Source of the DNA: Chitinilyticum litopenaei DSM 21440
Lineage (GTDB): Bacteria; Pseudomonadota; Gammaproteobacteria; Burkholderiales; Chitinibacteraceae
NCBI RefSeq assembly: GCF_000428145.1
Contig: NZ_ATZJ01000006.1
Span: 87,724 to 151,723, forward strand
Direction: 5' to 3'
Length of the DNA stretch: 64,000 nucleotides
Below, piece by piece: positions 11,701-19,823 of this stretch; position 1 is the first letter of the stretch, and every line of letters begins with the position of its first letter. The notes under the pieces are model-generated. The model searched no databases. It was not told the DNA's origin and saw only the letters and a program-made list of their open reading frames with translations. Made by a program: the position numbers and the translations under genes.

Positions 11701-14644
11701 GCACCGACACATAGCGGCGCTCGACCCAGGCAAGCTTCAAATCGCCGACCGCCCTGGGCGCCAGATCGGGGCCAACCGCCAGCCAGCTGGCGCTGCGCTT
11801 CGCACCGCGCCCGATGTAATCCAGCGCGCCATCGGGTTTCACGCCGACCAGATACGGCGCGGACGACACCAGCACCGCGGCTTCGCCAGCCACGCCACGC
11901 CCGCTGCCAGCCTCAAAAGCGCGGGCGGTCAGGTGCAGGCGATAGGTGGCGCGCGCAAAGCGGCCGAGATTGAGCGCAAGCCTGGCGACGCCTGCCTCGT
12001 CGGTATTGGCGACCGCCAGCGTTTCCTGCACCGGCTGCTCGAACTTGCCCAGCGGTGTGAAGTGATAACCGGCATGGCGGGCAAAGCTCGGGATCGTCGG
12101 GCTCAGCACCATCTCGCCCTCGACACGGCGGCCGGCGGCCGGCGCGCCAAAGAGCTGCAGCACCGACACGCTGGCCGTCACGTCCTCGGGGCGCAACCAG
12201 CCCTCGGTCGGCGCCTTGCCCAGCGCGACATTGACCTTGAAGCGGTCAGGCTCGAAATCGCGCACCGTGACACTGCCCGAACCAATCTGCTCGCCGCGCT
12301 GGCCATCCTTCACCAGGTAGATGCCCAACTGGTAATCACCTGCCGGCGCGGTGGCGCTACTGGCGAAATCGAGCGCATGAAAGCCCGTGGCATCGAGCCT
12401 GATGGTTTCCTTGAGCACCGGCAGCCCGCGCGGATCGGTGATCTCGGCTTCGAGCGGCAGGCCGGCCAGCTGGCCCTGCCAGTTACTGGTACGAACAATC
12501 GCGCCGAAATGCGCGGTTTCGCCGGGGCGGACCAGACCGCGGTCGCTGAACACATAGGCGCTCAACTGCTGCGGCGTCGCGGCATTTTCGACGCCGCCGA
12601 TGTCGAATCGCGACATGTCGAGCATGCGCTCGTAGGCGCGGGTCAGCGGCAGGAAGGAAAAATCCTCGCCACGGCTGACCAGGATAAGCAGCGGCTCCTT
12701 GTCGCGCTTGAAATTCTTCAGCACCGGCAGGCGCGCATGGCCGCTGGCGTCCGTTTGCGCGCTGGTCACCGCCAGGCCATTGCGACCGATCACCTCGACG
12801 CGTACCTCGGCCTGCGGCTCGCCGCTGGCGAGCGACTGCACGAAGACATCGGTCGTGCCGTCATTGGCCTTCTTGGCCAGAATGCCCAGGTCGGTCAGCA
12901 GAATCAGGCGCTGGTCATTCGGCTCCTGATACTGGCTGGACGGCGAGGCGGGGTTGAATTCGCTCATCCGCACCAGGAACAGGCCACGGCGCTCGCCACC
13001 GCCTGTTTTTGACAGATACGCGCCCAGATCCAGATGGTCGTAAACGGCCTTGCCCGGGGCGACTTCGGGCAGGGCACGGTTTTCGACCATGCGCTCGGTC
13101 AGCGCATCGCTTGTGTGCTCGGACAACTCGGGTTTGGCAAAGCTCGAACTGTTCTCGACCAGATGCTGCAACTGCCCCGGCAATACACGACCCACCTCGA
13201 TGCGCACGCCCTTCAGGCCCCGCGCCATGAAGCCGATCTTGCGCTCGCCCGACAGCGACAGCAGCGCGCCTTGTGACAGCAGCTTCACCGCCTTCGGATA
13301 GGGCTCAACCTGGAACAGCCCGGCCTGCGCCTGTCCCGACTGGTAGCCGCCAAAACCGGCGACGCCTCTTGCCAGCGTGACGTAGACATGGCGGCCCACC
13401 GGGGCCGTGAAGCGGAAACCGTGGCTCTGGTTGTGCCGTTCTTCGCCAGGCAGTGCGGTCAGCGGCAGCGGCGTCGCGGCGTCGAGCACCTTGCGGCTCA
13501 CTTGCGACATGCCCCAGTTTTCCGGCTGGCGGCGCTTGTCCGCCGGTGTATCCGGGTGGAACTCCGGCAACAGCCAGGCCTGCACCTTGCCGGCCAGCGC
13601 CTCCTGCGACACCGGCACATTGCTCTGGAAGGTCAGGATCTGCTCGGGTTCATAGCGCTCGTTGTCGACGAGCGTCATGCCGATCTCGGCGAACTTCAGC
13701 GAATACAGGCCGGGAACGCTCACCTCGGCGTGCAGGTCTTCGGCCAGCTTGTTGCCGCCGGCCGCCGCCTTCACGCTGCGCGACAGCTCCAGCGTGATCG
13801 TACTGTCCTCGCGCGGCACCGCCAGCGGCGCCGAGTGCACATAGGCGTTGACCTTGTTGCGATCCAGCGTGACGGTGAAGGGCTTGTCGCCGCCGGCCTG
13901 CCAGTCCAGCCCGCTGCCCAGTGTCAGCTCCAGCGCAGCCTCGACGTCCTCGGCATTCACCGGATGGCTGAAGTGCAGTTGCGCAACCAGTTTCTTGAGA
14001 CCGGCATCCTGCGGATCCTGATAGAACCTGGCCTCGACCAGCTTGGCGGCAAAGGCCGGCGCGCGGAATTCCGGCTCGTCATTGTCCAGCTTCACGTCGG
14101 CCTTGAGCGCGCCCTGGCGGGCGAAGCTCACCGTGAACGCTTCATCGACGGGCCATTCGCTCTTGGGCGTGAAAACCAGCCGGCGGTCGGTTTCCCACTG
14201 CCAGCTGCCGGCCACCTGTGGCTCAAGCACAATGCCGGCGGCCTTGTCGGCGACGTCGAAGGGCTTTTCGATGCGCTCCAGCGGCGCAACGGCTTCGGCG
14301 AACTCGATGATCAGTGGATTGGGACTGGGGCGCTCGACCTCGTAATCGGTAGGCTCTGGCGCCGTGACGGTGACGGCAACCAGCAGCGGCTTTGGCAGGC
14401 TCTGGTACCAGCGCCAGCCCTGCCAGCCGCCAACAGCCAGCCCCGCCACCAGCAGCGCCAGCACGGCGGCCAGCCTGGGGCGGGCCAGCAGCGCGCAAGC
14501 GCAGCGGCACAGCCGGCACCCCAGCCAGCGCAACCAGCCCGGCGCCTGCCAGTGCCCGAAGAGCAGAACCAGCATGCGGCCCAGCGCGCCGCACACCGCA
14601 TTCATCCCTGCCGCCATCCACCCGAGTCGCGCCATATTTTTCAA
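8795..14644 (-). CDS. Alpha-2-macroglobulin family protein (YfhM-like, thioester type)
   Basis: 1949-aa envelope protein with an N-terminal membrane segment (about 45-70), a long series of MG-type beta domains and a C-terminal alpha-helical thioester domain. The thioester motif is CTEQ at about 1476-1479, within YGCTEQLV. By family knowledge such proteins trap attacking proteases by covalent linkage. They work with PBP1C to protect or repair breached envelope; pbpC is directly downstream and overlaps. It is longer than E. coli YfhM (about 1650 aa). The N-terminus contains Cys residues, but a clean lipobox is not evident, so anchoring is more likely by the helix. Confidence 0.92.
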   Translation of the reverse strand: MKNMARLGWMAAGMNAVCGALGRMLVLLFGHWQAPGWLRWLGCRLCRCACALLARPRLAAVLALLVAGLAVGGWQGWRWYQSLPKPLLVAVTVTAPEPTDYEVERPSPNPLIIEFAEAVAPLERIEKPFDVADKAAGIVLEPQVAGSWQWETDRRLVFTPKSEWPVDEAFTVSFARQGALKADVKLDNDEPEFRAPAFAAKLVEARFYQDPQDAGLKKLVAQLHFSHPVNAEDVEAALELTLGSGLDWQAGGDKPFTVTLDRNKVNAYVHSAPLAVPREDSTITLELSRSVKAAAGGNKLAEDLHAEVSVPGLYSLKFAEIGMTLVDNERYEPEQILTFQSNVPVSQEALAGKVQAWLLPEFHPDTPADKRRQPENWGMSQVSRKVLDAATPLPLTALPGEERHNQSHGFRFTAPVGRHVYVTLARGVAGFGGYQSGQAQAGLFQVEPYPKAVKLLSQGALLSLSGERKIGFMARGLKGVRIEVGRVLPGQLQHLVENSSSFAKPELSEHTSDALTERMVENRALPEVAPGKAVYDHLDLGAYLSKTGGGERRGLFLVRMSEFNPASPSSQYQEPNDQRLILLTDLGILAKKANDGTTDVFVQSLASGEPQAEVRVEVIGRNGLAVTSAQTDASGHARLPVLKNFKRDKEPLLILVSRGEDFSFLPLTRAYERMLDMSRFDIGGVENAATPQQLSAYVFSDRGLVRPGETAHFGAIVRTSNWQGQLAGLPLEAEITDPRGLPVLKETIRLDATGFHALDFASSATAPAGDYQLGIYLVKDGQRGEQIGSGSVTVRDFEPDRFKVNVALGKAPTEGWLRPEDVTASVSVLQLFGAPAAGRRVEGEMVLSPTIPSFARHAGYHFTPLGKFEQPVQETLAVANTDEAGVARLALNLGRFARATYRLHLTARAFEAGSGRGVAGEAAVLVSSAPYLVGVKPDGALDYIGRGAKRSASWLAVGPDLAPRAVGDLKLAWVERRYVSVLTKQGDGTYKYESRKKEVLREEKALSLPAAASNLSLPTAEPGDFALIVKDAEGNELNRLEYSVAGDANLSRSLERNAELQLKLNKRDYAPGETVELNIRAPYTGAGLITIERDKVYQHVWFKADTTSSVQKIVVPEGLEGNAYVSVQFLRDPASSEVFMSPLSYGVAPFAINRDRRKLDVKVGVSAEARPGQQLAMTLQSTQPGRAVLVAVDEGILQVARYKTPAPLDFFFQKKSLDVQTSQILDLLLPEFSRLQAAAAPGGDAEGALGRHLNPFKRKRQPPVAYWSGMLDIGPQAKTLNWQIPDTYNGKLRVFAVAVNADRIGVHEVGVVVKGDLILSPNVPPAVTPGDEFTVSVGVFNNMPQRAKVNIQATLGRGLQIVKGPVALDLAPQQEQVAELTVRATEVLGDMPVRFVASAANLPGKQGRAVDSISVRPASAYRTQLTVASFSKDSMQQPLTRALYPEHRKVTIAAGGSPLVWATGLAQYLDDYPYGCTEQLVSKALPALLLTPAAERGSGRALQVFQSTLRTLRERQGDDGGFGLWGISPQGSELASLHAMQYLVEARERGLAVPPDMLRLGEDWLEQRAAGESRGLSGARDRAQAIYLLSRMGVMTSGHLASLQQELDRRYAKVWQRDLTAAYVAASYKLLKQEALAGKVLSGVPWRGEQQVAQDDPYYDGLRHDAGKLYLIAKHFPVEAGQLKPEVLNRLGQQISVQRYQSLTAAYLLLALDAWDAQARASGLSVSASELRGGQPVALTLPAGLQARAPLSAQAEGVSLQRKGEGPAFYALAESGFDRKTPATELKQGLEITRDYLGVDGKELKSPKIGEEFLIRLRVRATGKQGVAQVALVDLLPGGVEVVYRSPAKEEQGPQGDSGEGMEEEAAVPAWQPQIGEPKQSNWPLESLDVREDRVVLYGYVGAEAQTFVYRVRATHAGSYTAPAPFAEAMYQRSIQARGLPGKLQIVKP

Positions 14645-14821
14645 CCAGAGTCAGTGAAATGACATGATTCTAGTCGAGCTGTCTGACCGCGCCCATTAAA
14701 TCTGCCAGCGGGCGACGCCAGTGTGACGCGCCCCACTTCCGCCTGGCCCGGCTGCGTGAAAATCCCGGCTTGCCCGGGGCGCTTTCATCTGTTAAAACCG
14801 CGACTTACTCCGGAAACCGAC
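14645..14821. promoter_or_regulatory. Divergent promoter region, alpha-2-macroglobulin / queD-like
   Basis: 177 bp between two divergent starts. It must hold both promoters; no convincing hexamers are visible. Confidence 0.4.
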
Positions 14822-15415
14822 ATGCTGATTCGCAAGCTCTTCAAGTTCGAAAGCGCGCACATCGTGCGCAACTGCAGCACCCAGCGCTGCAGCACCTCCA
14901 TCCATGGCCACAGCTACAAGGTTGAAGTCCTGCTCGAAGCGCACGCGCTCGACCAGGGGCAGATGGTTTACGACTTCGGGCTGATGAAGGGCAATATCCG
15001 CGATGTGATCGACGCCTTCGATCACGCGATCTGCTTCTGGGACCGCGACGACGCCGAATACATTCGCCTGTGCAAGCAATTCTCCGCGCGCTGGATTGCC
15101 ATGCCGGTCTCGCCCTCGGCCGAGCAATTCGCCCGGATGTTCTTCGTGATCATCGACCGCATCCTGCAGCAGACGATAATGGCAAACGGCGAAAGCGATG
15201 TCGTGCTGCACTCGGTGATCGCGCATGAAACCGAAACCGGCTACGCGCAGGCCTTCCGCCACGATGCCTACAATCCGCGCATGGGCGACATCCGCCTGGA
15301 AGACATCGAATTTTCGGCGCAATGCCAGGCCGAATGGCGCGACCCGGAGCTCTACCGCAAGCTGCTTGCCGGCGCGCGTTTTGAGAATACGGCGCCACCT
15401 CGCCAGATACCCTGA
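14822..15415 (+). CDS. 6-carboxytetrahydropterin synthase-like (QueD / PTPS family)
   Basis: 197 aa, 6-pyruvoyl-tetrahydropterin synthase fold. Zinc-ligand histidines are seen in FESAHIV and in IHGHSY. A cysteine precedes HGH in RCSTSIHGH, resembling the catalytic Cys of QueD but with one extra spacer residue. QueD makes 6-carboxytetrahydropterin for queuosine. This protein is much longer than the typical roughly 120-aa QueD, with a C-terminal extension, so another pterin role is possible. The ATG at 14822 precedes the conserved N-terminus MLIRKLFKFESAH. No other queuosine gene is nearby. Confidence 0.75.
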   Translation: MLIRKLFKFESAHIVRNCSTQRCSTSIHGHSYKVEVLLEAHALDQGQMVYDFGLMKGNIRDVIDAFDHAICFWDRDDAEYIRLCKQFSARWIAMPVSPSAEQFARMFFVIIDRILQQTIMANGESDVVLHSVIAHETETGYAQAFRHDAYNPRMGDIRLEDIEFSAQCQAEWRDPELYRKLLAGARFENTAPPRQIP

Positions 15416-15433
15416 AAGGGATATGGCTGCGGC

Positions 15434-16540
15434 CTATATCTCATCGAGGTCCTGAGGCAATACGGCAATAGCAAGCAGAAACAGCATGGCGCCGTAGGGC
15501 CAGAGATCGGAAATGATGGCCGACAGGCCGTTGAAGTGCTGCAGATGGCCATACTGCCAGCGAAACAGCGGCAGCATCGCCGTCCATTGCGGTGTCAGCG
15601 GCCACAGCCAGCTCACCACATTGGCGGCCAGCAAAGCCAGCAGGCCCAGCACGGCGCGCCAGCGCCGCTGCAGGCGCCACAGCACCAGCAGCAGGGCCGC
15701 TCCCAGCAGCGCGCCGACCACCACCATGCTGTTGAGCCAGGCAAAGAACATCGCCGGCTTGAGCAGCATGCCGGCAAAGGCCAGCTTCACCAGCAGGCCG
15801 ACACCCAGTACGCGACGCATCGCCCGTGGCCCCTGCCAGGTGTGCTTCATCAGCACCGACACATACAGCGCCACGCCGAGCAGGTTCAGCATCACGCCGC
15901 CGGATTCGAGCAGGCGCAGGAACAGCGCCGGATCGGCAATGGGCGAGATAAAGGGCTGCGGCAAACCTTGCGGCTCGACCACGACGCCAAGAAAGGGCTG
16001 CGATGGATCAAACTGGGTGATGAACCAGAACAGCAGCCACACCAGCCCCCACTCGACCAGTACGCCCGGCGCAAAATTGGCGTGCCGCAGCACCAGCCAG
16101 TGCCGCTGCAGGCTGCGCCGCGACAGCATGGCCGCCAGCAGTGCACCCAGCAGCGCGCCGCTGCCATTGCTGAGGATGTCGAGGTTGGAAGCAATCCGGC
16201 CGGGCAGGAATTGCTGGATGAATTCCACAGCGGCGGACAGCCCCGTGCCCAGCAGCACGGCCACCGGCAAGGCCGCACGGCGTGGCCGCCAGCTCAGCAG
16301 CAGGGCGGCGCCCAGCGGCAGATAGGCCAGCACGTTCACTGCATTGTCGAACACGGTGAAGTAATACGGCAGCGGATAGCTGTAAAACGCAAATACCGGC
16401 TCGCCGGTGAAGCGCCAGCCGGTAAAGGGATAGAGGCTGACGATCAGCAGCACCAGCACATAGGCCAGCGCAAAGGCGGGAGCCATGCGCGTGGGCACCA
16501 TGCGGCGGGCAAGGTAGCTGATCGGGGGCAGCGAAGTCAT
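15434..16540 (-). CDS. VanZ-like polytopic membrane protein
   Basis: About 368 aa with roughly ten hydrophobic segments. The N-terminal half carries VanZ-type signatures (FDNAVNVLAYLPLGAALL, VEFIQQFLPGR, SNLDILSNGSGALLG). VanZ relatives confer low-level teicoplanin tolerance in Gram-positives; the role in proteobacteria is unknown. The ATG at 16540 (MTSLPPISYLARR) is preferred; a GTG at 16576 would add 12 residues. Convergent with the queD-like gene, with 18 bp between the stops. Confidence 0.8.
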   Translation of the reverse strand: MTSLPPISYLARRMVPTRMAPAFALAYVLVLLIVSLYPFTGWRFTGEPVFAFYSYPLPYYFTVFDNAVNVLAYLPLGAALLLSWRPRRAALPVAVLLGTGLSAAVEFIQQFLPGRIASNLDILSNGSGALLGALLAAMLSRRSLQRHWLVLRHANFAPGVLVEWGLVWLLFWFITQFDPSQPFLGVVVEPQGLPQPFISPIADPALFLRLLESGGVMLNLLGVALYVSVLMKHTWQGPRAMRRVLGVGLLVKLAFAGMLLKPAMFFAWLNSMVVVGALLGAALLLVLWRLQRRWRAVLGLLALLAANVVSWLWPLTPQWTAMLPLFRWQYGHLQHFNGLSAIISDLWPYGAMLFLLAIAVLPQDLDEI

Positions 16541-16624
16541 GATGGCGGGTTCGGGTCCGGATAGGCCGGGGTTCACGGGCAGCAGCGGGATGGGGCAATT
16601 TTACGATCAGCCCGCCGCCGGCAG

Positions 16625-16652
16625 CAAAAAAGGCGCGCCACCGGCGCGCCTT
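16625..16652 (-). terminator. Rho-independent terminator of potF
   Basis: Inverted repeat AAGGCGCGCC / GGCGCGCCTT with a 3-nt loop. The left A-run (T-run on the minus strand) completes an intrinsic terminator about 20 bp after the potF stop. Confidence 0.88.
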
Positions 16653-16673
16653 GTTCCGGGCTGGCTCGTGCGC

Positions 16674-17732
16674 TTAGCGGGCGGTCTTCACCTGGGTCCA
16701 CAGCTTGTTCAGCTCGCGCAGCTGCTTGCCTTCCAGCGCGTTGAGCTGCTGCAGCTTCTTCTGAGCGTCGGCATTCGGGAATACGGCGGAAATCGCCTTG
16801 ATTTCCGGCTTCACAAAGGCGGCGGCGGCATTGTTCGGGTTGCCCGAACCGATCATGTTGGTCAGCTCGGAGGAGTTCTTGCCATCCAGCATGAAGTTGA
16901 TGAAACGGTGCGCCAGATCCGGGCGCGGTGCGTTCTTCAGCACCATCATGCTGTCCACCGACAGGGTGTTGCCTTCCTTCTGCAGCGTGTAGTTCAGGTT
17001 GAACTTGCGCTTGGCAGCCTTGGCGTCCTGCTGGGCCTGGAACATGTCGTTCGAGTAGCCGTGAGCGACCCAGATATTGCCGACGGTCAGTTCCTTGATG
17101 TAGGACTGGGTGTTGAAGGCGGCCCAGAAGGGCTTGGCCTTCTTGATGGTTTCCGCGGCTTTCTTCCACTCTTCCGGATTGGTCGAGTTGGCGGAGAAGC
17201 CGTTGTACATCAGCGCGGCGGCAAACAGCTCGCGGCTGTCATCCAGCACGGTGACCTTGCCCTTGATCTTGGCGAGGATGGCCGGGTCGAAAATCACCGC
17301 CCAGCTGCCGGCATCGATGCCCAGTTCCTTCAGCTTGGTTTCGTTGTAGCCCAGCAGCGTGGTGGTGAAGGCATACGGCAGCGAATACTGGTTACCCTTG
17401 TCGAACTGGCTGTTCAGGAAGGCCGGATTGACGTTCTTGGCGTTACCGAGCTTGGCCTTGTCCAGCGGCAGCACGAGATTCTGCTTCACCAGCGGCGGAA
17501 TCGCGAAGCCGGTCGGCACGATCACGTCGTAGCCCTTGGCGCCAGCGGACAGCTTGGCCAGCATTTCTTCCATCGCGCCGTAGTAATCCTGCACGACCTT
17601 GCACTTGCAGTCGGCTTCGAAGCGCTTCACGGTTTCCGGAGCGATGTAGTTGTTCCAGTTGTACACGTGCAGCACGTCTTCGGCGTGTGCGGCACCAGCG
17701 GCCATCATCAGCGCAAGCAGCAGTTTTTTCAT
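16674..17732 (-). CDS. potF: Periplasmic putrescine/spermidine-binding protein
   Basis: 352 aa with a classic signal peptide (MKKLLLALMMAAGAAHA) and a PotD/PotF fold. It starts the mature part with LHVYNWNNYIAPETV and continues with YDVIVPTGFAIPPLV. It delivers polyamines to the PotGHI transporter encoded just upstream. The ATG at 17732 gives the signal peptide; the frame stays open further upstream but without coding character. A hairpin after potI separates potF from potGHI, so it may have its own promoter. Confidence 0.9.
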   Translation of the reverse strand: MKKLLLALMMAAGAAHAEDVLHVYNWNNYIAPETVKRFEADCKCKVVQDYYGAMEEMLAKLSAGAKGYDVIVPTGFAIPPLVKQNLVLPLDKAKLGNAKNVNPAFLNSQFDKGNQYSLPYAFTTTLLGYNETKLKELGIDAGSWAVIFDPAILAKIKGKVTVLDDSRELFAAALMYNGFSANSTNPEEWKKAAETIKKAKPFWAAFNTQSYIKELTVGNIWVAHGYSNDMFQAQQDAKAAKRKFNLNYTLQKEGNTLSVDSMMVLKNAPRPDLAHRFINFMLDGKNSSELTNMIGSGNPNNAAAAFVKPEIKAISAVFPNADAQKKLQQLNALEGKQLRELNKLWTQVKTAR

Positions 17733-17943
17733 CTCGCAAATTCCCGGACTAAAGGCAATCGAAAAAGGCTGGCCCGCACTGCGGCGCAGGCTGGCAGCGG
17801 GATGCACCCACCCCGGGCGCCCCGCGCGGATTATGCCACGCTTTACCCAAAACGGCCGGTCGCCCGCCTTGCGCTGTCGCGTATTCGCCGCGCCATGCCG
17901 GGGGGCAACATTGCCGCGAAGTCCGCAAAACGATACATGGCAA

Positions 17944-17990
17944 TGTATAGCCATACAACCAAACACAGGAAATGGCTGCACAGCCATACC
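17944..17990. repeat. 47-bp palindromic element, copy A
   Basis: Ends TGTAT / ATACC; inner ATGGCT on the right. 13 of 23 positions pair across the dyad at base 24. Lies in the potI-potF spacer. Confidence 0.65.
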
Positions 17991-18034
17991 CTTTAATGCC
18001 AAGCAGAACAGCCATGCTCGGCGGCAGCAAGGCA

Positions 18035-18067
18035 AAACGGCCGGCGGGAAGATCCGGCCGGCCGTTT
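18035..18067 (-). terminator. Hairpin terminator behind potI
   Basis: Perfect 11-bp inverted repeat AAACGGCCGGC / GCCGGCCGTTT with an 11-nt loop, followed on the minus strand by a short T-run. It lies 20 bp after the potI stop and may attenuate transcription into potF. Confidence 0.75.
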
Positions 18068-18086
18068 CGCGGGGGATACGCGCGAC

Positions 18087-18866
18087 TTATTCGGCGCGCA
18101 GGGCGTTGGGCGCCACCCTGCTCACGATCAGGATCAGCGACAGCGTCAGCATCATCAGCAGTGTCGATACCGCGTTGACCTCCGGATTGAGCTTCATCGG
18201 CACCTTCACGCGCGAGTAGATTTCCAGCGGCAGCGTATTGGAGCCGACGCCGGCGGTGAAGAAGCTGATCACGAAATCATCAATCGACAGCGTGAACGCC
18301 ATCAGCGCGCCGGCGATGATGCCGGGCATGATCAAGGGCAGCGTGATCTTGCGAAACGCCATCAACGGCGTCGCGCCCAGATCCCGCGCAGCTTCCACCA
18401 GCGACTCGTCCATGCCCTGCAGGCGCGAGCGCACGACAATCGCCACAAAGCCGATGCAGAACGCAATGTGCGACAGCGTGATCGACACCAGGCCCAGCGT
18501 CATGTTCAGCATCACGAAAAAAATCAGCAGCGACACGCCCATCAGGATTTCCGGGATGGCGATCGGCGTGAGCACCAGCACCGGCAACAACCGCAGCCGC
18601 CACTTGTACATCGCAAAACCGGCCAGCGTGCCCAGCACGGTGGCGACCACGCAGGTCACCAGGCCGATGATCAGCGTGTTCATCGCCGCTTCCAGCATCA
18701 CCTCGTCGTTGAACAGCATCACGTACCACTTCAGCGTGAAGCCGACCCATTCCGCATTCAGATTGGAATCGTTGAACGAGAACAGCACAACAATCGCCAG
18801 TGGCAAATAGAGAAAGGCATAGACGGCAATCGCCGAACCCCATACCCAGCGGGAAACCTTGTTCAT
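18087..18866 (-). CDS. potI: Polyamine ABC transporter permease PotI
   Basis: 259 aa, six predicted membrane helices, binding-protein-dependent permease fold with the EAA-type loop ESLVEAARDLGATPLMAF. Forms the transport channel together with PotH. The ATG at 18866 lies four bases after the potH stop (translational coupling); an in-frame GTG/ATG further upstream would overlap potH. Confidence 0.9.
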   Translation of the reverse strand: MNKVSRWVWGSAIAVYAFLYLPLAIVVLFSFNDSNLNAEWVGFTLKWYVMLFNDEVMLEAAMNTLIIGLVTCVVATVLGTLAGFAMYKWRLRLLPVLVLTPIAIPEILMGVSLLIFFVMLNMTLGLVSITLSHIAFCIGFVAIVVRSRLQGMDESLVEAARDLGATPLMAFRKITLPLIMPGIIAGALMAFTLSIDDFVISFFTAGVGSNTLPLEIYSRVKVPMKLNPEVNAVSTLLMMLTLSLILIVSRVAPNALRAE

Positions 18867-18870
18867 GTCG

Positions 18871-19812
18871 TCAATCCTTCTTCTTGCCGCGGCTGCCCGC
18901 CCAGGCGGCAACCAGCGCCAGCAGCAGCACCGAGAGGGTCAGCATGATCGACAGCACCGAGCCGAACGGCCAGTCGCGGCTGTCGAGGTACTGCTGCTTG
19001 ATCAGATTGCCGATCATCATGCTGTTGGTCCCGCCCAAGAGGTCGGGGATGGCGAACATGCCCAGCGCCGGAATGAACACCAGCGCGACACCAGCCCATA
19101 CCCCCGGCAGCGACAGCGGCCAGGTCACGCGCCAGAAGCGCTGCCAGGCGTTTGCCCCCAGATCCTGCGCGGCGTCGAGCAGTGACATGTCGTGCTTTTC
19201 CAGATTGGCGTACAGCGGCAGCACCATGAAGGGCAGGTGCACGTAGACGAGGCCCACGATCACGGCGAACTCGGAAAAGAGCAGCGACACCGGCTCGATG
19301 CCGAAGACGCCCAGCACGCCATTGACCGCCTGGCTGAAATAGCTCTGCGGGCCGAGAATGATCATCCACGCATAAACGCGGATCAGGAAATTCGACCAGA
19401 ACGGCAGGATTACCAGCAAGACCAGCAGGTCGCGGGTTTTCTTGTGGCTGCGTGCGATCAGCCAGGACAGCGGGTAGGCCAGGATCAGGCAGATCAGCGT
19501 GGTCAGGCCGGCGTACCAGAAGGACTTGAGAAAGAGCTCGATGTAGATCGAGTCTTCAAAGAAGCGGCCGAAATTTTCGAAGGTCAGGTAGTCGCGCCAG
19601 GTATCCAGCGTGATCAGCACGGTTTGCTTGCCGGTTTCCGGATCGGTTTCGACCAGCGGCAGCAGGCCGCCGTAGTCGCCCGGAAAGCGGAAGGCGGCGA
19701 ACACCATGATCAGTGCCGGCAGGGCAAAGAACACCAGCAGGTAGACCAGCGGCGGCGCGGAAATCAGCCATTTGGCAAAGCGCCCACCGATGCCATAAAC
19801 GGGTTTCGACAT
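18871..19812 (-). CDS. potH: Polyamine ABC transporter permease PotH
   Basis: 313 aa with an N-terminal membrane helix, a large periplasmic loop and five more helices; EAA-type loop MSLLDAAQDLGANAWQRF. Partner of PotI. The start at ATG 19812 is supported by GAGGA within the potG stop region, about 7 bases upstream; a TTG at 19827 overlapping the potG stop is the alternative. Confidence 0.9.
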   Translation of the reverse strand: MSKPVYGIGGRFAKWLISAPPLVYLLVFFALPALIMVFAAFRFPGDYGGLLPLVETDPETGKQTVLITLDTWRDYLTFENFGRFFEDSIYIELFLKSFWYAGLTTLICLILAYPLSWLIARSHKKTRDLLVLLVILPFWSNFLIRVYAWMIILGPQSYFSQAVNGVLGVFGIEPVSLLFSEFAVIVGLVYVHLPFMVLPLYANLEKHDMSLLDAAQDLGANAWQRFWRVTWPLSLPGVWAGVALVFIPALGMFAIPDLLGGTNSMMIGNLIKQQYLDSRDWPFGSVLSIMLTLSVLLLALVAAWAGSRGKKKD

Positions 19813-19823
19813 CGCGTCAGTCC

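Larger units (their letters stand above)
17733..18086. other. potI-potF spacer with terminator and palindromic element
   Basis: 354 bp without a gene. It holds a hairpin behind potI (18035-18067) and one copy of the 47-bp palindrome (17944-17990). The rest should hold the potF promoter; none is obvious. Confidence 0.5.

Noticed and set aside
9620..13012. Very long open frame on the plus strand opposite the alpha-2-macroglobulin gene
   Set aside because: Antisense frame kept open by GC-rich codon bias; no ribosome site, no recognisable protein, real gene on the other strand is certain. The same holds for the long plus-strand frame opposite the chitinase.
15405..15445. Partial palindrome with ATATGGC / GCCTATAT at the queD-VanZ junction
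   Set aside because: Wrong length and no matching ends; could be a degraded copy but cannot be supported.
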